A stretch of 64,000 nt of DNA from an uncultured Alphaproteobacteria bacterium (GCA_951801825.1 CATOOF010000002.1:288441-352440), one strand, 5' to 3'. Counted from the first letter of the stretch, positions 27,885 to 36,803 are shown. Program-made: numbers and translations. Notes: generated by a model from the letters alone, not told the origin.

Positions 27885-28096
27885 TATTCTAAAACTTTAT
27901 CGCGGGCGGTTTGCCCGCGAATTATTTTTATAGTGCTTTTCGGCACCCCCAGATGCTTTGCCAGCATCTTTATAACCGCCGCATTCGCATCGCCATCGGC
28001 CGGTGCGGCGGTAGTATATACGCGACAGGTCCCGTCCGCCTGAGGTTCCACGGCATTACGGCGGGCACGCGGAATAACACGAACGGTTAGCTGCAT
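27881..28096 (-). CDS. DUF167/YggU-family protein
   Basis: A 71-aa protein matching the YggU fold: VRVIPRARRNAVE at the N-terminus, then APADGDANAAVIKMLAKHLGVPKSTIKIIRGQTARDKVLEY, where the A-x-GxAN motif and GxxxRxK ending are conserved. Molecular role unknown. It overlaps the HIT gene by 10 nt and is probably co-translated with it. Confidence 0.9.
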   Translation of the reverse strand: MQLTVRVIPRARRNAVEPQADGTCRVYTTAAPADGDANAAVIKMLAKHLGVPKSTIKIIRGQTARDKVLEY

Positions 28097-28467
28097 ATTT
28101 CCGACACTGCCTTAAATAATTCTTCGCGACGCGAACCAGAAACCAAATGCAAATGAAAATGAAATACCGACTGTTTAAAGAACGGTGCATCCGCCCCGGA
28201 ATTTGCGAATATGTTAAAGTTGTTTTCAATCCCCAGCTTTTTTGCGGTCTGTCTGAAACAATCCCAAAAACCGGCCTGCTGGGCAGCGGTGGCGTTCGCT
28301 GTAAAATCCAGAATATTTTCATACGGCCCCTTTGGTATTATTAGCACGTGCGTTTCAAACAAAGGGTTTATATCATTAAAGCTGAGCGCATATTCATTCT
28401 CAACAATTGCGTCGCATGGTATTTCACCGCGGGCAATTTTTGCAAATACATTATTCTGGTCATACAT
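28087..28467 (-). CDS. HIT-family hydrolase
   Basis: A 126-aa histidine-triad protein: VFAKIARGEIPCDAIVENEYALSFNDINP at the N-terminus and the catalytic HFHLHLV motif near residue 103. Members hydrolyse purine phosphoramidates such as AMP-lysine adducts. AAGGGG lies upstream of the ATG. Transcribed away from groES. Confidence 0.93.
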   Translation of the reverse strand: MYDQNNVFAKIARGEIPCDAIVENEYALSFNDINPLFETHVLIIPKGPYENILDFTANATAAQQAGFWDCFRQTAKKLGIENNFNIFANSGADAPFFKQSVFHFHLHLVSGSRREELFKAVSEICS

Positions 28468-28527
28468 AGTTTTATTCCCCTTGTCTGATTGGTTTCAGAA
28501 TAGTACACTGGGCCTGTAAAAGCAAGA

Positions 28528-28558
28528 CTTGAAATTGACAACGCGCTAACTATATAAA
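28528..28558 (+). promoter_or_regulatory. groESL promoter, possible heat-shock sigma element
   Basis: CTTGAAA (28528-28534) is followed by TATATAAA (28551-28558). TTGAAA/TATATA with a 16-nt spacer suits sigma-70. The CTTGAA start with a C-TAT half 18 nt further also resembles alphaproteobacterial RpoH promoters. No CIRCE inverted repeat is visible. Confidence 0.5.
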
Positions 28559-28579
28559 GCGTACAGCAAAGGAGATAAA

Positions 28580-28867
28580 ATGCTAAAACCATTAAACAAT
28601 TATGTTCTGCTGGAACGGATGGAGGAAGAAACCAAAACCGCCGGCGGCATTATTATTCCTGACAACGCAAAAGAAAAACCATCCCGCGGACGCGTTATCG
28701 CAGTCGGTGACGGCGAAATTTCACACGGCGTGCGCGTACCTATGACGGTAAAAACAGGTGACGTCGTTATGTTTGCAAAATGGGCATCCAGCGCAAACGA
28801 AGTAAAAATCGACGGCCGCGATTATGTAATTATAAAAGAAAGCGACATTCTGGGAATTTTGAAATAA
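28580..28867 (+). CDS. groES: Co-chaperonin GroES
   Basis: A 95-aa lid subunit of the GroEL chamber. [36 protein letters not shown] carries the mobile loop, and the C-terminus is [19 protein letters not shown] is spaced ideally before the ATG. groEL follows after 13 nt. Confidence 0.98.
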   Translation: MLKPLNNYVLLERMEEETKTAGGIIIPDNAKEKPSRGRVIAVGDGEISHGVRVPMTVKTGDVVMFAKWASSANEVKIDGRDYVIIKESDILGILK

Positions 28868-28880
28868 GAAAGGAAAGACA

Positions 28881-30500
28881 ATGGCAAAAGAAATCGTATT
28901 TAATACGGATAAACTGGCGGCGGGGGTCGACAAACTGGCCAATGCTGTAAAAATTACAATGGGGCCAAAGGGACGCACGGTTGTTATTGAAAAATCATAC
29001 GGCGCCCCGGCAGCGACCAAGGACGGCGTTACCGTGGCCAAGGCGGTATCACTGGCCGACCCCCAGGAAAACATCGGCGCCCGCATGATTCAGGAAGTGG
29101 CAAAAAAAGCCGGTGACGATGCCGGCGACGGCACAACAACGGCGACCGTACTGGCACAAAAACTTATCCGTGAGGGCCGTCGCGTTATTGCCGCCGGAAT
29201 GAACCCGATGGATATAAAACGCGGCATCGATATCGCAACAGCGGCCGTCGTCGCAGATATTGACAAGCATGCACGTCCTGTTAAAAACAGCGCGGAAATA
29301 GCCCAGGTGGCGACCATATCTGCAAACTCTGACCGGGATATCGGCGAAAAAATCGCAGATGCGATGGAAAAAGTCGGAAAAGAAGGGGTTATCACTGTTG
29401 AAGAGGCAAAAGGACTGGACACAGAAATTGATGTTGTAGAAGGCATGCAGTTTGAGCAGGGATTTATGTCGCCCTATTTCGTTACAAACAGCGAAAAAAT
29501 GCTGGCCGAGCTGGAAGGCGCACAGATTTTGGTATCAGAAAAGAAAATAACGGGCCTGCAGGCATTACTGCCCATACTGGAACCGATTGCTCAGTCCGGC
29601 CGTCCACTGCTGATTATCGCAGAAGATGTTGAGTCTGAGGCACTGGCAACATTGGTATTAAACCGTCTGCGCGGCGGACTGAAGGTTTGCGCGGTTAAGG
29701 CACCAGGATTTGGCGACCGCCGCAAAGAAATGCTGAAAGACATCGCAATTGTAACAGGCGCAACCGTTATATCCGACGATATGGGAATGACATTTGACAA
29801 TATATCAATGGATGTGTTGGGAACAGCAAAAAAAGTCGTTGTATCCAAAGATTCAACACTGTTGGCGCACGGGGGCGGCGATAAAAAAGCCATCGCGGCG
29901 CGTGCCGATGAAATCCGCAATGCAATCAGCGCCACATCCAGCGATTATGACCGTGAAAAACTGGCGGAACGCTTAGCCAAACTGGTTGGCGGTGTTGCCG
30001 TCATCAAGGTCGGCGGCATGACAGAGGTTGAAGTTAAAGAAAAGAAAGACCGTGTTGACGATGCATTGGCGGCAACACGCGCCGCGGTCGAGGGCGGAAT
30101 TGTTGCCGGGGGCGGTGTTGCACTGGTACGCGCGGTTGCGGCACTGGATAAAATAAAGGGGGCAAACGCGGACCAAAACGTCGGAATTGATATAGTACGT
30201 CGTGCATTGGTTGCACCATGTGCACAAATCGCGGAAAACGCGGGAGTATCCGGCGAAATTGTCGTTGGCAAGGTATCCGAGGCCAAGGATTACAACACCG
30301 GATACAACGCCCAGACAGGCGAATATGTGGATATGATGAAGGCGGGTATTATCGATCCGGCAAAGGTTGTAAAAACAGCAATTGCGGCCGCGGCCAGCAC
30401 GGCGGGCGTAATGCTGACAACAGGGGCGGTAATGTCTGAAATCCCAGAAGAAAAACCGGCCGGCGGCGCAATGCCGGCGGGAATGCCCGGAATGATGTAA
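28881..30500 (+). CDS. groEL: Chaperonin GroEL
   Basis: A 539-aa ATP-dependent folding chamber subunit. Family landmarks are [32 protein letters not shown], the apical domain, and [16 protein letters not shown]. It ends with a shortened GGM-type tail ([12 protein letters not shown]). AGAAAGGAAAG sits before the ATG. A single copy is seen in this window. Confidence 0.99.
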   Translation: MAKEIVFNTDKLAAGVDKLANAVKITMGPKGRTVVIEKSYGAPAATKDGVTVAKAVSLADPQENIGARMIQEVAKKAGDDAGDGTTTATVLAQKLIREGRRVIAAGMNPMDIKRGIDIATAAVVADIDKHARPVKNSAEIAQVATISANSDRDIGEKIADAMEKVGKEGVITVEEAKGLDTEIDVVEGMQFEQGFMSPYFVTNSEKMLAELEGAQILVSEKKITGLQALLPILEPIAQSGRPLLIIAEDVESEALATLVLNRLRGGLKVCAVKAPGFGDRRKEMLKDIAIVTGATVISDDMGMTFDNISMDVLGTAKKVVVSKDSTLLAHGGGDKKAIAARADEIRNAISATSSDYDREKLAERLAKLVGGVAVIKVGGMTEVEVKEKKDRVDDALAATRAAVEGGIVAGGGVALVRAVAALDKIKGANADQNVGIDIVRRALVAPCAQIAENAGVSGEIVVGKVSEAKDYNTGYNAQTGEYVDMMKAGIIDPAKVVKTAIAAAASTAGVMLTTGAVMSEIPEEKPAGGAMPAGMPGMM

Positions 30501-30602
30501 GAAAAATCCCCCGTTATATTTGGAGATGGAAAAATGACACTTTTTCCGCGCGGAGGATATGTAAACTATACATGAAAACTTTCCTAATGCCAGATAATTT
30601 TA

Positions 30603-31328
30603 TCAGCGGCCGTATCCGGACACACAATCCCAATAACGCGCCATTCTATTGCCCAATACGGACGGGGCGATACGGGGAACGGAACAATGCATGTCTGTTT
30701 TATTACCCAAATAGTCGCCAACCGAATATCCAACCAGCTTAGAATCAACATCAAAATATGCAAACATAGGCCGATGTGCGACATTTACAACGTCTGCATC
30801 AAAATTCGGATTAATTTTACAACATTTATCCGCCAGGGCACGATGACATTTAAAAACCGGAACACATTCGCAATGAGGTGCGCGAATGTTGGACTTTTCA
30901 TGACGATTTGTTCCGCATTGCGACGAATATCCGTGGCTGCGGTAAAACGCCTCTGCCTTGACCAACGATACCAGTTCAACCCGATTTGCAAAAACAGATA
31001 TCGCGCGCTCGGCCTGTTGTAACAGACTGCGACCGACATGCATCTGCTGATAATTCTTTAATACATACAGTGACTGTATGGTCGCGCAGCGACCACGCGC
31101 GTCGCCTTGGATAAAACCTATCATTTCTGTACCGTCGTATGCACCGAATGCAAAATTCGTACCGCGAACCCACTTTTTCTTATCGCCGACCACCATTTCA
31201 CTGATTTCTGCGGCACCCATGCGGTAATTATAGTTTGTTAACATGGCCGAGGCACATATGTTTGCAAAATTAGTCCACACACCGGGTGCAGCCTGATTAA
31301 AAATTGGTATAATTGTTATATCTTGCAT
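30603..31328 (-). CDS. GNAT-family N-acetyltransferase with Cys-rich C-terminal extension
   Basis: Residues about 45-155 form a GNAT domain: FAFGAYDGTEMIGFIQGD, then IQSLYVLKNYQQMHVGRSLLQQAE (the acetyl-CoA-binding motif A, Q/RxxGxG/A form) and AEAFYRSHGY. After that come about 85 residues not typical of the fold, with several Cys and His (CGTNRHEKS, CECVPVFKCH, KCCKI). Start taken at ATG 31328, which lies 6 nt downstream of a - strand -10 box and has no Shine-Dalgarno. The substrate is unknown. Confidence 0.8.
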   Translation of the reverse strand: MQDITIIPIFNQAAPGVWTNFANICASAMLTNYNYRMGAAEISEMVVGDKKKWVRGTNFAFGAYDGTEMIGFIQGDARGRCATIQSLYVLKNYQQMHVGRSLLQQAERAISVFANRVELVSLVKAEAFYRSHGYSSQCGTNRHEKSNIRAPHCECVPVFKCHRALADKCCKINPNFDADVVNVAHRPMFAYFDVDSKLVGYSVGDYLGNKTDMHCSVPRIAPSVLGNRMARYWDCVSGYGR

Positions 31329-31334
31329 ACTTAA

Positions 31335-31362
31335 AATATAATACATATTATTCATTTGTCAA
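31335..31362 (-). promoter_or_regulatory. Promoter of the GNAT gene (leaderless)
   Basis: On the - strand TTGACA (31362-31357), a 16-nt spacer and TATATT (31340-31335), then 6 nt to the ATG at 31328. Confidence 0.65.
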
Positions 31363-31382
31363 TATTATAAAGATTTTTATTC

Positions 31383-31412
31383 TTGTGAAAAAGACAAAGT
31401 ATAATGTATAAT
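31383..31412 (+). promoter_or_regulatory. Promoter of the 31427 peptidase gene
   Basis: TTGTGA (31383-31388), an 18-nt spacer and TATAAT (31407-31412), with a second TATAAT at 31400-31405. The 5' leader would be only about 8 nt, and no Shine-Dalgarno is present. Confidence 0.55.
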
Positions 31413-31426
31413 ACATTATCAAACAG

Positions 31427-32449
31427 ATGACTCAGAAAAAAGCCTCATTTTGCGCGTTATTTACAATTATCGGCCTGATTGCGCCAACAATGGCGACCGG
31501 GGGATTTCTGACCGCAGAAAAGTTTCCAGATACAATACACGACGTTTCCTTTGACGCCCAGATAGAAAACAAGGCGGCCGGGTATGCCCCATATGCCGAC
31601 GCCAGTCCATATATGCACATTCAGCTTCAGTCAATAAATGACGCACTGGCGGACGAGGTTCAACGTATAGAGCAGGAACATGAATTTTATTGTATGGGCG
31701 CCGGCGCAAACAAGCCAGAATGCATGCCATACGTTCCCGACGCGACGCAGGGTGTCACACCCCAGGTACAAAACAATACTTCAGAAAATACAGCCGGGGA
31801 CACAACCGCATCAACCGCCGGTAATGCCGCAAATGACACGACCGCCGCGCAGCCCCCCATTGCCACAACAGACGCATATTGTGCAAAAACCAGTCCCAAT
31901 ATTCCACGCGGCCAGACAATGCCACTGGGGGTGCCGGTATCATCTGATTTGGACATTTACAATAAAGCAAAGCGCGGACTGGTCTGTTCTGGGTTTGCCG
32001 TGGCACGCGGTGGCGGTCATACACACCAAGGAAACGACATTGGATGTAATAAAAAATATTTTGACACGCCTATATTTGCAACCGCGGAAGGAATTGTATC
32101 TATTGTAAAACCGGACCACGCACAGTCAACGGCGGGAAACTATGTTGTTATAAAGCATGCCGACGGGTTTGAATCATGGTATATGCATCTGAACAAGATA
32201 CTGGTAACCCAGGGCCAGCGCATCCAGGCCGGATGCCAAATAGGCACCATGGGATATACCGGCGGCAGTCTGGGCCTAAAAAAACAGGGCAAGAAATTTC
32301 GCATGAATATTGATATTACACACCTGCATTACGAATTACACAACACCAACAAGGCCCCTATAATGAACACCCCCAAGGGACCGATAAACTTAAAATATGG
32401 ACGCGACAAGGCATTTGACCCAATTGAAATGCTGAAATATAATCCATAA
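31427..32449 (+). CDS. Exported M23-family peptidase
   Basis: A 340-aa protein with a signal peptide (CALFTIIGLIAPTMATG). Residues about 100-145 form a low-complexity Thr/Asn/Ala linker. A C-terminal LytM domain contains GGGHTHQGNDIGC (H-x3-D), YMHLNKILVTQGQRIQAGCQIGTMGYTGG and HLHYELHN. Zinc ligands are intact, so peptidoglycan endopeptidase activity is likely. It lacks the membrane anchor and LysM region of the M23 protein at 22479 and has extra cysteine pairs. Divergent from the GNAT gene; a terminator follows. Confidence 0.88.
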   Translation: MTQKKASFCALFTIIGLIAPTMATGGFLTAEKFPDTIHDVSFDAQIENKAAGYAPYADASPYMHIQLQSINDALADEVQRIEQEHEFYCMGAGANKPECMPYVPDATQGVTPQVQNNTSENTAGDTTASTAGNAANDTTAAQPPIATTDAYCAKTSPNIPRGQTMPLGVPVSSDLDIYNKAKRGLVCSGFAVARGGGHTHQGNDIGCNKKYFDTPIFATAEGIVSIVKPDHAQSTAGNYVVIKHADGFESWYMHLNKILVTQGQRIQAGCQIGTMGYTGGSLGLKKQGKKFRMNIDITHLHYELHNTNKAPIMNTPKGPINLKYGRDKAFDPIEMLKYNP

Positions 32450-32452
32450 AAA

Positions 32453-32476
32453 GGGCGCCTGGTGGCGCCCTGCTTT
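32453..32476 (+). terminator. Terminator of the 31427 gene
   Basis: GGGCGCC (32453-32459) and GGCGCCC (32464-32470) with a TGGT loop, followed by TGCTTTT. Confidence 0.75.
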
Positions 32477-32478
32477 TA

Positions 32479-33564
32479 CTATTGTATTACAACAGGAATT
32501 ATCGTCTCGCGCATTACAGCATCAAGCGGATGCGACTGAAATGATACAGTTTCAAAGTCTATATCGTTCATGTTAATAGAGCGAATAGCACTGTTGTACA
32601 TCGTTCTGTAATAAATCATTTTACCGGCCATGTCTATAACAACAGTCCACTGGGTGGCTGCCGGCATATCAACCGGCGGTTTCGCATCCTTGAACTGTAC
32701 CGCCAGTGGTACATCAAAATTATTTAGGATATGGAATGCATGCATTGACGCATCATACCCTGTCGCCAGCGGCGTATGATATGACGACAAGAATGCCGCA
32801 CGCACAAACCGCGATGGCGGCGTGAAATCCCCGGGCAGTCCTAAAAATCCGCTGCCATGGCCAAATGCACGCAGAGTCAGCGCCCCCAATTTTGTCGGCC
32901 CCGCCGTTCCCGGCACCAGGTTTACATAATTGTTAAGATTTGCAACCTGCCAGGGATAACCGGGGGCATTTGTCAGAACACCTATTTCACTTTCGTAGAA
33001 ATGCGGCACACCATCTGTTATTTCCAATACAACCTGGCGGCCGGTGCGGTCTGTTATACGCCAATGAACCGTTGACGCATCCGGATATATATTTACTATT
33101 GTGACATCGCGTATGGCATCCATTACTTCTTCAACAGTGGCAAAGCGCGCCAACATCCATGATACCAGCTGCAAATCCCCAATTGTCTTTTCTGCATCGG
33201 CATTGTTAAATGTCTGATATTCACCGTATTCGGGGAAATAAAACAATGCCGCCGACAAACCGGCCTCATTTATACCGTCGACAAGGAACTCGCTCTGTTC
33301 CATACCCATACCAACATAACCGTACTTGGTCGTGAACTCAAGACCAGTATCCGGCCCAGCCGGCGTAATGGCGCGAACGGTATGATTGCGTGGCGCAACA
33401 ACATATATGTTATCCATTTTTGCACCAGACCAATCGATTGTACGGCCAACAATGGTGGAACCATCATTGGATTTCAGGGTGATACCCGTACAGGCATCCG
33501 CCCTGTTGGACTGAACTGCCGCCAGAACGGCAATCAGCGCTGGAAGTATTTTTTTCGTGGACAT
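32479..33564 (-). CDS. Exported choloylglycine hydrolase-family (Ntn) amidase
   Basis: A 361-aa protein. The signal peptide ends ADA and is directly followed by CTGITLKS, so cleavage would expose Cys25 as the N-terminal nucleophile of a Ntn hydrolase. GRTIDWS supplies the conserved Arg and Asp, LTNAPGYPWQ the Asn, and PPSRFVRA the late Arg of the bile-salt-hydrolase/penicillin V acylase family. All key residues are present. Gram-negative members are periplasmic and act on bile-acid amides, penicillin V or acyl-homoserine lactones; which applies is unknown. CATAAT ends 6 nt before the ATG and there is no Shine-Dalgarno. Confidence 0.88.
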   Translation of the reverse strand: MSTKKILPALIAVLAAVQSNRADACTGITLKSNDGSTIVGRTIDWSGAKMDNIYVVAPRNHTVRAITPAGPDTGLEFTTKYGYVGMGMEQSEFLVDGINEAGLSAALFYFPEYGEYQTFNNADAEKTIGDLQLVSWMLARFATVEEVMDAIRDVTIVNIYPDASTVHWRITDRTGRQVVLEITDGVPHFYESEIGVLTNAPGYPWQVANLNNYVNLVPGTAGPTKLGALTLRAFGHGSGFLGLPGDFTPPSRFVRAAFLSSYHTPLATGYDASMHAFHILNNFDVPLAVQFKDAKPPVDMPAATQWTVVIDMAGKMIYYRTMYNSAIRSINMNDIDFETVSFQSHPLDAVMRETIIPVVIQ

Positions 33565-33681
33565 ATGTCAATTATGGCGCCCCAACAAATTAAAGTGTAT
33601 AGGAACGGTCTCTGGGGGTTCAGATTACTGCGATACAAATGTGGCAGTTTACCTATAAAAAAACGCCGGTACATTAAAAAC

Positions 33682-33705
33682 ACAGGGTACCGTGCGGTAC
33701 CCTGT
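33682..33705 (-). terminator. Terminator of the 33712 gene
   Basis: ACAGGGTACCG (33682-33692) and CGGTACCCTGT (33695-33705) form a long perfect hairpin. On the - strand it is followed by GTTTTTAA. Confidence 0.8.
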
Positions 33706-33711
33706 ATAATA

Positions 33712-34113
33712 TTATTTATGCATTTGGGCAGCACGTGCCATTATTGCGGTTCGAGCCTGGGCATCTTTGACCGCGCGGCGGACAACCTGTCTGAATATTT
33801 TATTGTTCATATGCATAAAAGAACCGCTGTTGAAAGTATAACACGCACTTTTCTCTGTGGCGCCCGGCGCGACCATCTGTTCGGATTGCACTATAACGCC
33901 CATGCGGCGAGCGGCATCCATAAACTTTTCCTGGCCATTTGGTTTTAAGAACACGACCATATGTTCCACTTGTTCAGATGCACGACCCGCCGCTTGGTCC
34001 GGGTCGCGAAAGCGTTTCACATAACCATACTCGACCACAACTTCCGACACCTGGTCATAAATCGCCTGAATATCACTTAAGATTCCATCTTTTTCCATCC
34101 AATCTTTGTTCAT
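33712..34113 (-). CDS. Conserved-looking cytoplasmic protein of unknown function
   Basis: A 133-aa protein with no signal peptide or membrane segment. The N-terminal part is acidic (MEKDGILSDIQAIYDQVSEVVVEYGYV). The middle has EHMVVFLKPNGQEKFMDAARRMGV and the C-terminus is basic and helical (IFRQVVRRAVKDAQARTAIMARAAQ). I do not recognise a family. Codon use matches the chromosome, and a strong terminator follows it. It lies just left of the island. Confidence 0.65.
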   Translation of the reverse strand: MNKDWMEKDGILSDIQAIYDQVSEVVVEYGYVKRFRDPDQAAGRASEQVEHMVVFLKPNGQEKFMDAARRMGVIVQSEQMVAPGATEKSACYTFNSGSFMHMNNKIFRQVVRRAVKDAQARTAIMARAAQMHK

Positions 34114-34296
34114 TGTTTACCCCTGTTTTTTGTTAATCACATATACATTAATCGCCATAATGTCCTTTGGATATATAATAGCATATATTTATCCCAAATT
34201 CATCAACACAATCCTAAAAGAAGGAAATATTCAATTTTTTTTATTTCTTTTATCTGTTTCGTATTATAACCAGCTTTAAACATTGGAAAACAAAAT

Positions 34297-34321
34297 AAAA
34301 ACCGCCCCGATGGGCGGTTTT
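34297..34321. terminator. Terminator that probably belonged to tRNA-Gln before island insertion
   Basis: AAAACCGCCC (34297-34306) and GGGCGGTTTT (34312-34321). It stands 6 nt from the left CTTGGTTG repeat. The intact tRNA-Asn at 59387 has the same arrangement (terminator, a few nt, CTTGG, tRNA 3' end). The rest of 34114-34486 is AT-rich and holds no other supported gene; it contains attL and the in-frame stretch described under the recombinase. Confidence 0.75.
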
Positions 34322-34327
34322 GTCTAT

Positions 34328-34335
34328 CTTGGTTG
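34328..34335. other. attL: left 8-bp direct repeat of the island
   Basis: CTTGGTTG, identical to 41715-41722 at the 3' end of tRNA-Gln. It lies immediately after a tRNA-type terminator. The match is short; the arrangement is what makes it convincing. Confidence 0.7.
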
Positions 34336-34486
34336 ACGATAGCAAACGAATTTCGAACTACGTATTACAAAGATATTATAGGTTTAGCCCCGATAATAAA
34401 AAATATAGGCAATATACCAGAAAACTTGTATTTGCCCCAAAACTGCCATAGCATGAGAATATAAGCTAAAAATAAGGTGTAATGAA

Positions 34487-35275
34487 ATGACAAAAAAGAG
34501 AAAACGTATTTTTGTAGAGTTGCGGCTAAATGCCACAAAAAAGGCTTTGGAATTGCTGAATAACTATCAACCACTGCCCAAAACGGGAAATTCTGTTTTG
34601 GAGAATTATTCCTTATTTGACGACAAAATATTCCCTCTTACCAACCTAGCGGTTGAACGATATAAAAAACTTGTAAAAATACGCAGTTCTAAACCAGATG
34701 TGTTGGCTGAACATTTAAACCAAAACCGGGACAAAAAGTTTGATATTCGTAAAATGAAAAACAATCCTGATGGCTCTTTAATATTTAAAGATAAGCCAGA
34801 AGGGAGAAAAAGAGCCACTATTAGAAGGTTAACGTATCGCGAATGGTGGACTATCGGCGCGGCTGGGGCACTTTATGATATGTTAAACAAATGCTCTGCC
34901 TTTCTAACTTGGTTGAATAACAACCCCGATGCCACGAGAAATCAAAGAGCCGAACACATAAACCAAATAAAAAACGCTTGGAATGACATGTATATAGAGT
35001 TTGAATCATGTTTGGCACAAATCATCAGACAGGAACGTGCCCAAAGCGGACACAGCACCGCAAAAAAGAGAGCGACTATACAAAAATGGGTTTTAGACAA
35101 AGCGCATGAAATTTGCAGCAAACAACAAGTACGCAGCAAACGTCAGTTAGCTGATATTATTTTGCTGGAATATTATGAACCCTCCAACTGGAATCCGCCG
35201 TTAAAAAAAGACGGTGAACGCGAGACAATATATCGTTGGCTTGCAAATGATACAACGCTTGTAATAAAAAATTGA
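34487..35275 (+). CDS. Island protein of unknown function with possible C-terminal HTH
   Basis: A 262-aa basic protein with no signal peptide. The N-terminal half is Lys/Arg/Asn-rich. The middle is helical (YREWWTIGAAGALYDMLNKCSAFLTWL). The C-terminus SKRQLADIILLEYYEPSNWNPP followed by ERETIYRWLAND resembles the recognition region of HTH proteins that end with tiYrWL. DNA binding is therefore plausible but unproven. AAGGTG precedes the ATG. As the first gene in the island it may be a regulator or maintenance factor. Confidence 0.65.
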   Translation: MTKKRKRIFVELRLNATKKALELLNNYQPLPKTGNSVLENYSLFDDKIFPLTNLAVERYKKLVKIRSSKPDVLAEHLNQNRDKKFDIRKMKNNPDGSLIFKDKPEGRKRATIRRLTYREWWTIGAAGALYDMLNKCSAFLTWLNNNPDATRNQRAEHINQIKNAWNDMYIEFESCLAQIIRQERAQSGHSTAKKRATIQKWVLDKAHEICSKQQVRSKRQLADIILLEYYEPSNWNPPLKKDGERETIYRWLANDTTLVIKN

Positions 35276-35323
35276 TGCTAGCGAACTACATAAAATTATA
35301 AATTCCTGCGTTATGTTCTGTTT

Positions 35324-35476
35324 ATGGCAGAACAAACGCTGTTATCTTTAAAGATTAAAGGGCTGTACTCAGAACCGCTTTCCGATGTCGAAGCATCGGA
35401 AGCGGAGGGGCGGCTCGTTTCTTTTTTCAAGATATTAAGCGATGTTTATAAACAACAAAACGGAGTAAAAAAATGA
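35324..35476 (+). CDS. 50-aa island protein, coupled to the SpoVG-like gene
   Basis: An open frame from ATG 35324 encodes MAEQTLLSLKIKGLYSEPLS and continues acidic, then SFFKILSDVYKQQNGVKK. Its stop overlaps the start of the next gene (ATGA, 35473-35476), a hallmark of translational coupling. That makes it likely to be real despite its size. Family unknown. A role as recombination directionality factor is one untested possibility. Confidence 0.55.
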   Translation: MAEQTLLSLKIKGLYSEPLSDVEASEAEGRLVSFFKILSDVYKQQNGVKK

Positions 35477-35724
35477 CAATTTCAGAAGTAAAAATTCAGT
35501 TTGTGCGCCCAAATGACGGATTAATTGGATTTGCAAGCATTGTATTGAATAATTCGCTGTATCTTGGGTCAATTGGTGTTTATACCAAATTAAGCGGTGG
35601 CTATAGATTGACATTTCCAAAAAAGGAAGGTTTTGATGTATTTTATCCGATAAACCGCAAAACAAGTCATGCTATAGAACAGGCGATTTATGATAAATTA
35701 AAGAAAGTCCGGCAAACAATTTAA
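35473..35724 (+). CDS. SpoVG-like protein
   Basis: An 83-aa product. ISEVKIQFVRPNDGLIGFASIVLNN, then YRLTFPKK, then DVFYPINRKTSHAIEQAIYDKL follows the SpoVG pattern (I-x-V-R...A-x-I-x-L-D, P-x-K, F-x-P-I-x-x-x-x-R-x-x-I-x-x-A-V). SpoVG is a small dimeric nucleic-acid-binding regulator in Firmicutes and other bacteria, and divergent copies also turn up on mobile elements. Coupled to the upstream 50-aa gene. Confidence 0.7.
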   Translation: MTISEVKIQFVRPNDGLIGFASIVLNNSLYLGSIGVYTKLSGGYRLTFPKKEGFDVFYPINRKTSHAIEQAIYDKLKKVRQTI

Positions 35725-35882
35725 CCGCTTTAAAGAACGTATCACAAGCACAACCGACTAAAGCCGCTTTTGCGACCCTGTCAAACACATATCTATAAAT
35801 CCAACCCGCGGGAGCAATTTTAATAAATTTTTCAACATCAACCCACGCCCCCACGCAGGAAGGGGTTCCGGAGATAGCAAAA

Positions 35883-36581
35883 ATGAAACAGCAGGATTAT
35901 GAACTTTGGGCAGAATATTCAGCCAGTATGGCCGTAATGCCTAACTCCTTCTTCGCACCAAGTGTGCTGAAGCAGAATCTAGAAAACGAGCGCGCCAAAC
36001 GCCGTGAATATACCCAAGAACAAGGGAAATTCTTTGTAAACGACCCGTTGAAGCCCTATGAACAAAATTTAGCTTTGATTGCAACCACAAACTGCAAATC
36101 GCGCCAAGGTTGGCAAAATGATGAAGCAGACGATATGCGCATATGTACAACCGGCATTATGCTTCATAAAAGCGCGGAAGAACTGCTGGAGCATTACAGA
36201 GATAAAATCCAAAGTATATACCGCACAGAAAGCCTATATGAACGCCAAATAGCGGATTGTAAACAAATGATTGTGAAACTGGGACAACAGATAGTAGACC
36301 TAGAGTCAACAAACCAACAACGGGCATTACAGAGTGCTAAAAACAAGTTAAAGCACTGGCAGGAACGGCTTACCGGCCTGCAGTGTGGTTTAGCCCATCA
36401 GCAAAATCGCGAAAAACGCATAGAACAAAAATGTATGAAATGGCTTGGGATAACCGAAAAAATCAAAATTGCAGAAACTGCGCTTGAAATTAAACACGAA
36501 AAAGCCAGTCTTGGCAACAAATACGGCTTTAACCCCAAGGCACAATCTCGCGAAACCGCGGAAATAATGTTTTTAGACTAA
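35883..36581 (+). CDS. Coiled-coil island protein of unknown function
   Basis: A 232-aa hydrophilic protein. Residues about 100-200 are strongly helical, with Glu/Gln/Lys heptads (QIADCKQMIVKLGQQIVDLE, NKLKHWQERLTGLQCGL). There is no signal peptide, membrane segment or catalytic motif that I recognise. The spacing to neighbouring genes suggests an island operon with the 56-aa gene 11 nt downstream. The 158-bp gap before it holds no gene. Confidence 0.6.
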   Translation: MKQQDYELWAEYSASMAVMPNSFFAPSVLKQNLENERAKRREYTQEQGKFFVNDPLKPYEQNLALIATTNCKSRQGWQNDEADDMRICTTGIMLHKSAEELLEHYRDKIQSIYRTESLYERQIADCKQMIVKLGQQIVDLESTNQQRALQSAKNKLKHWQERLTGLQCGLAHQQNREKRIEQKCMKWLGITEKIKIAETALEIKHEKASLGNKYGFNPKAQSRETAEIMFLD

Positions 36582-36592
36582 AAGGCAAAACA

Positions 36593-36763
36593 ATGCGTGA
36601 TATTTTAATTAAATTACTAAATATGAATGATATGACTTTTGAGACCTTTAAACCCAAAAATCAAACCGAAGTCATTGCAGCTGCTCTGATTGATAAAATG
36701 CGCAATGGCGATATAAAAACAATTGAATACGTAGGAAAGATTGTTGAACAGCCCCAGTTGTAA
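36593..36763 (+). CDS. 56-aa island protein
   Basis: ATG 36593 has AAAGG 7 nt upstream and follows the previous stop by 11 nt. The product begins MRDILIKLLNMNDMTFETFK and continues with NQTEVIAAALIDKMRNGDIKTIEYVGKIVEQPQL. Its predicted helices with a basic end could suit a small DNA-binding protein. No family recognised. Confidence 0.55.
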   Translation: MRDILIKLLNMNDMTFETFKPKNQTEVIAAALIDKMRNGDIKTIEYVGKIVEQPQL

Positions 36764-36803
36764 ATATTCGGTTGGATTTTCTGCCCATTGGTGTTAATAT
36801 AAA

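Noticed and set aside
28501-28580. CIRCE (HrcA) operator before groES
   Set aside because: The characteristic TTAGCACTC-N9-GAGTGCTAA repeat is absent; only CTTGAAA and TATATAAA boxes are present.
34337-34375. Degenerate tRNA remnant at the left island end
   Set aside because: TTTCGAAC is present, but no acceptor or anticodon stems can be formed; only the 8-bp CTTGGTTG is shared with tRNA-Gln.
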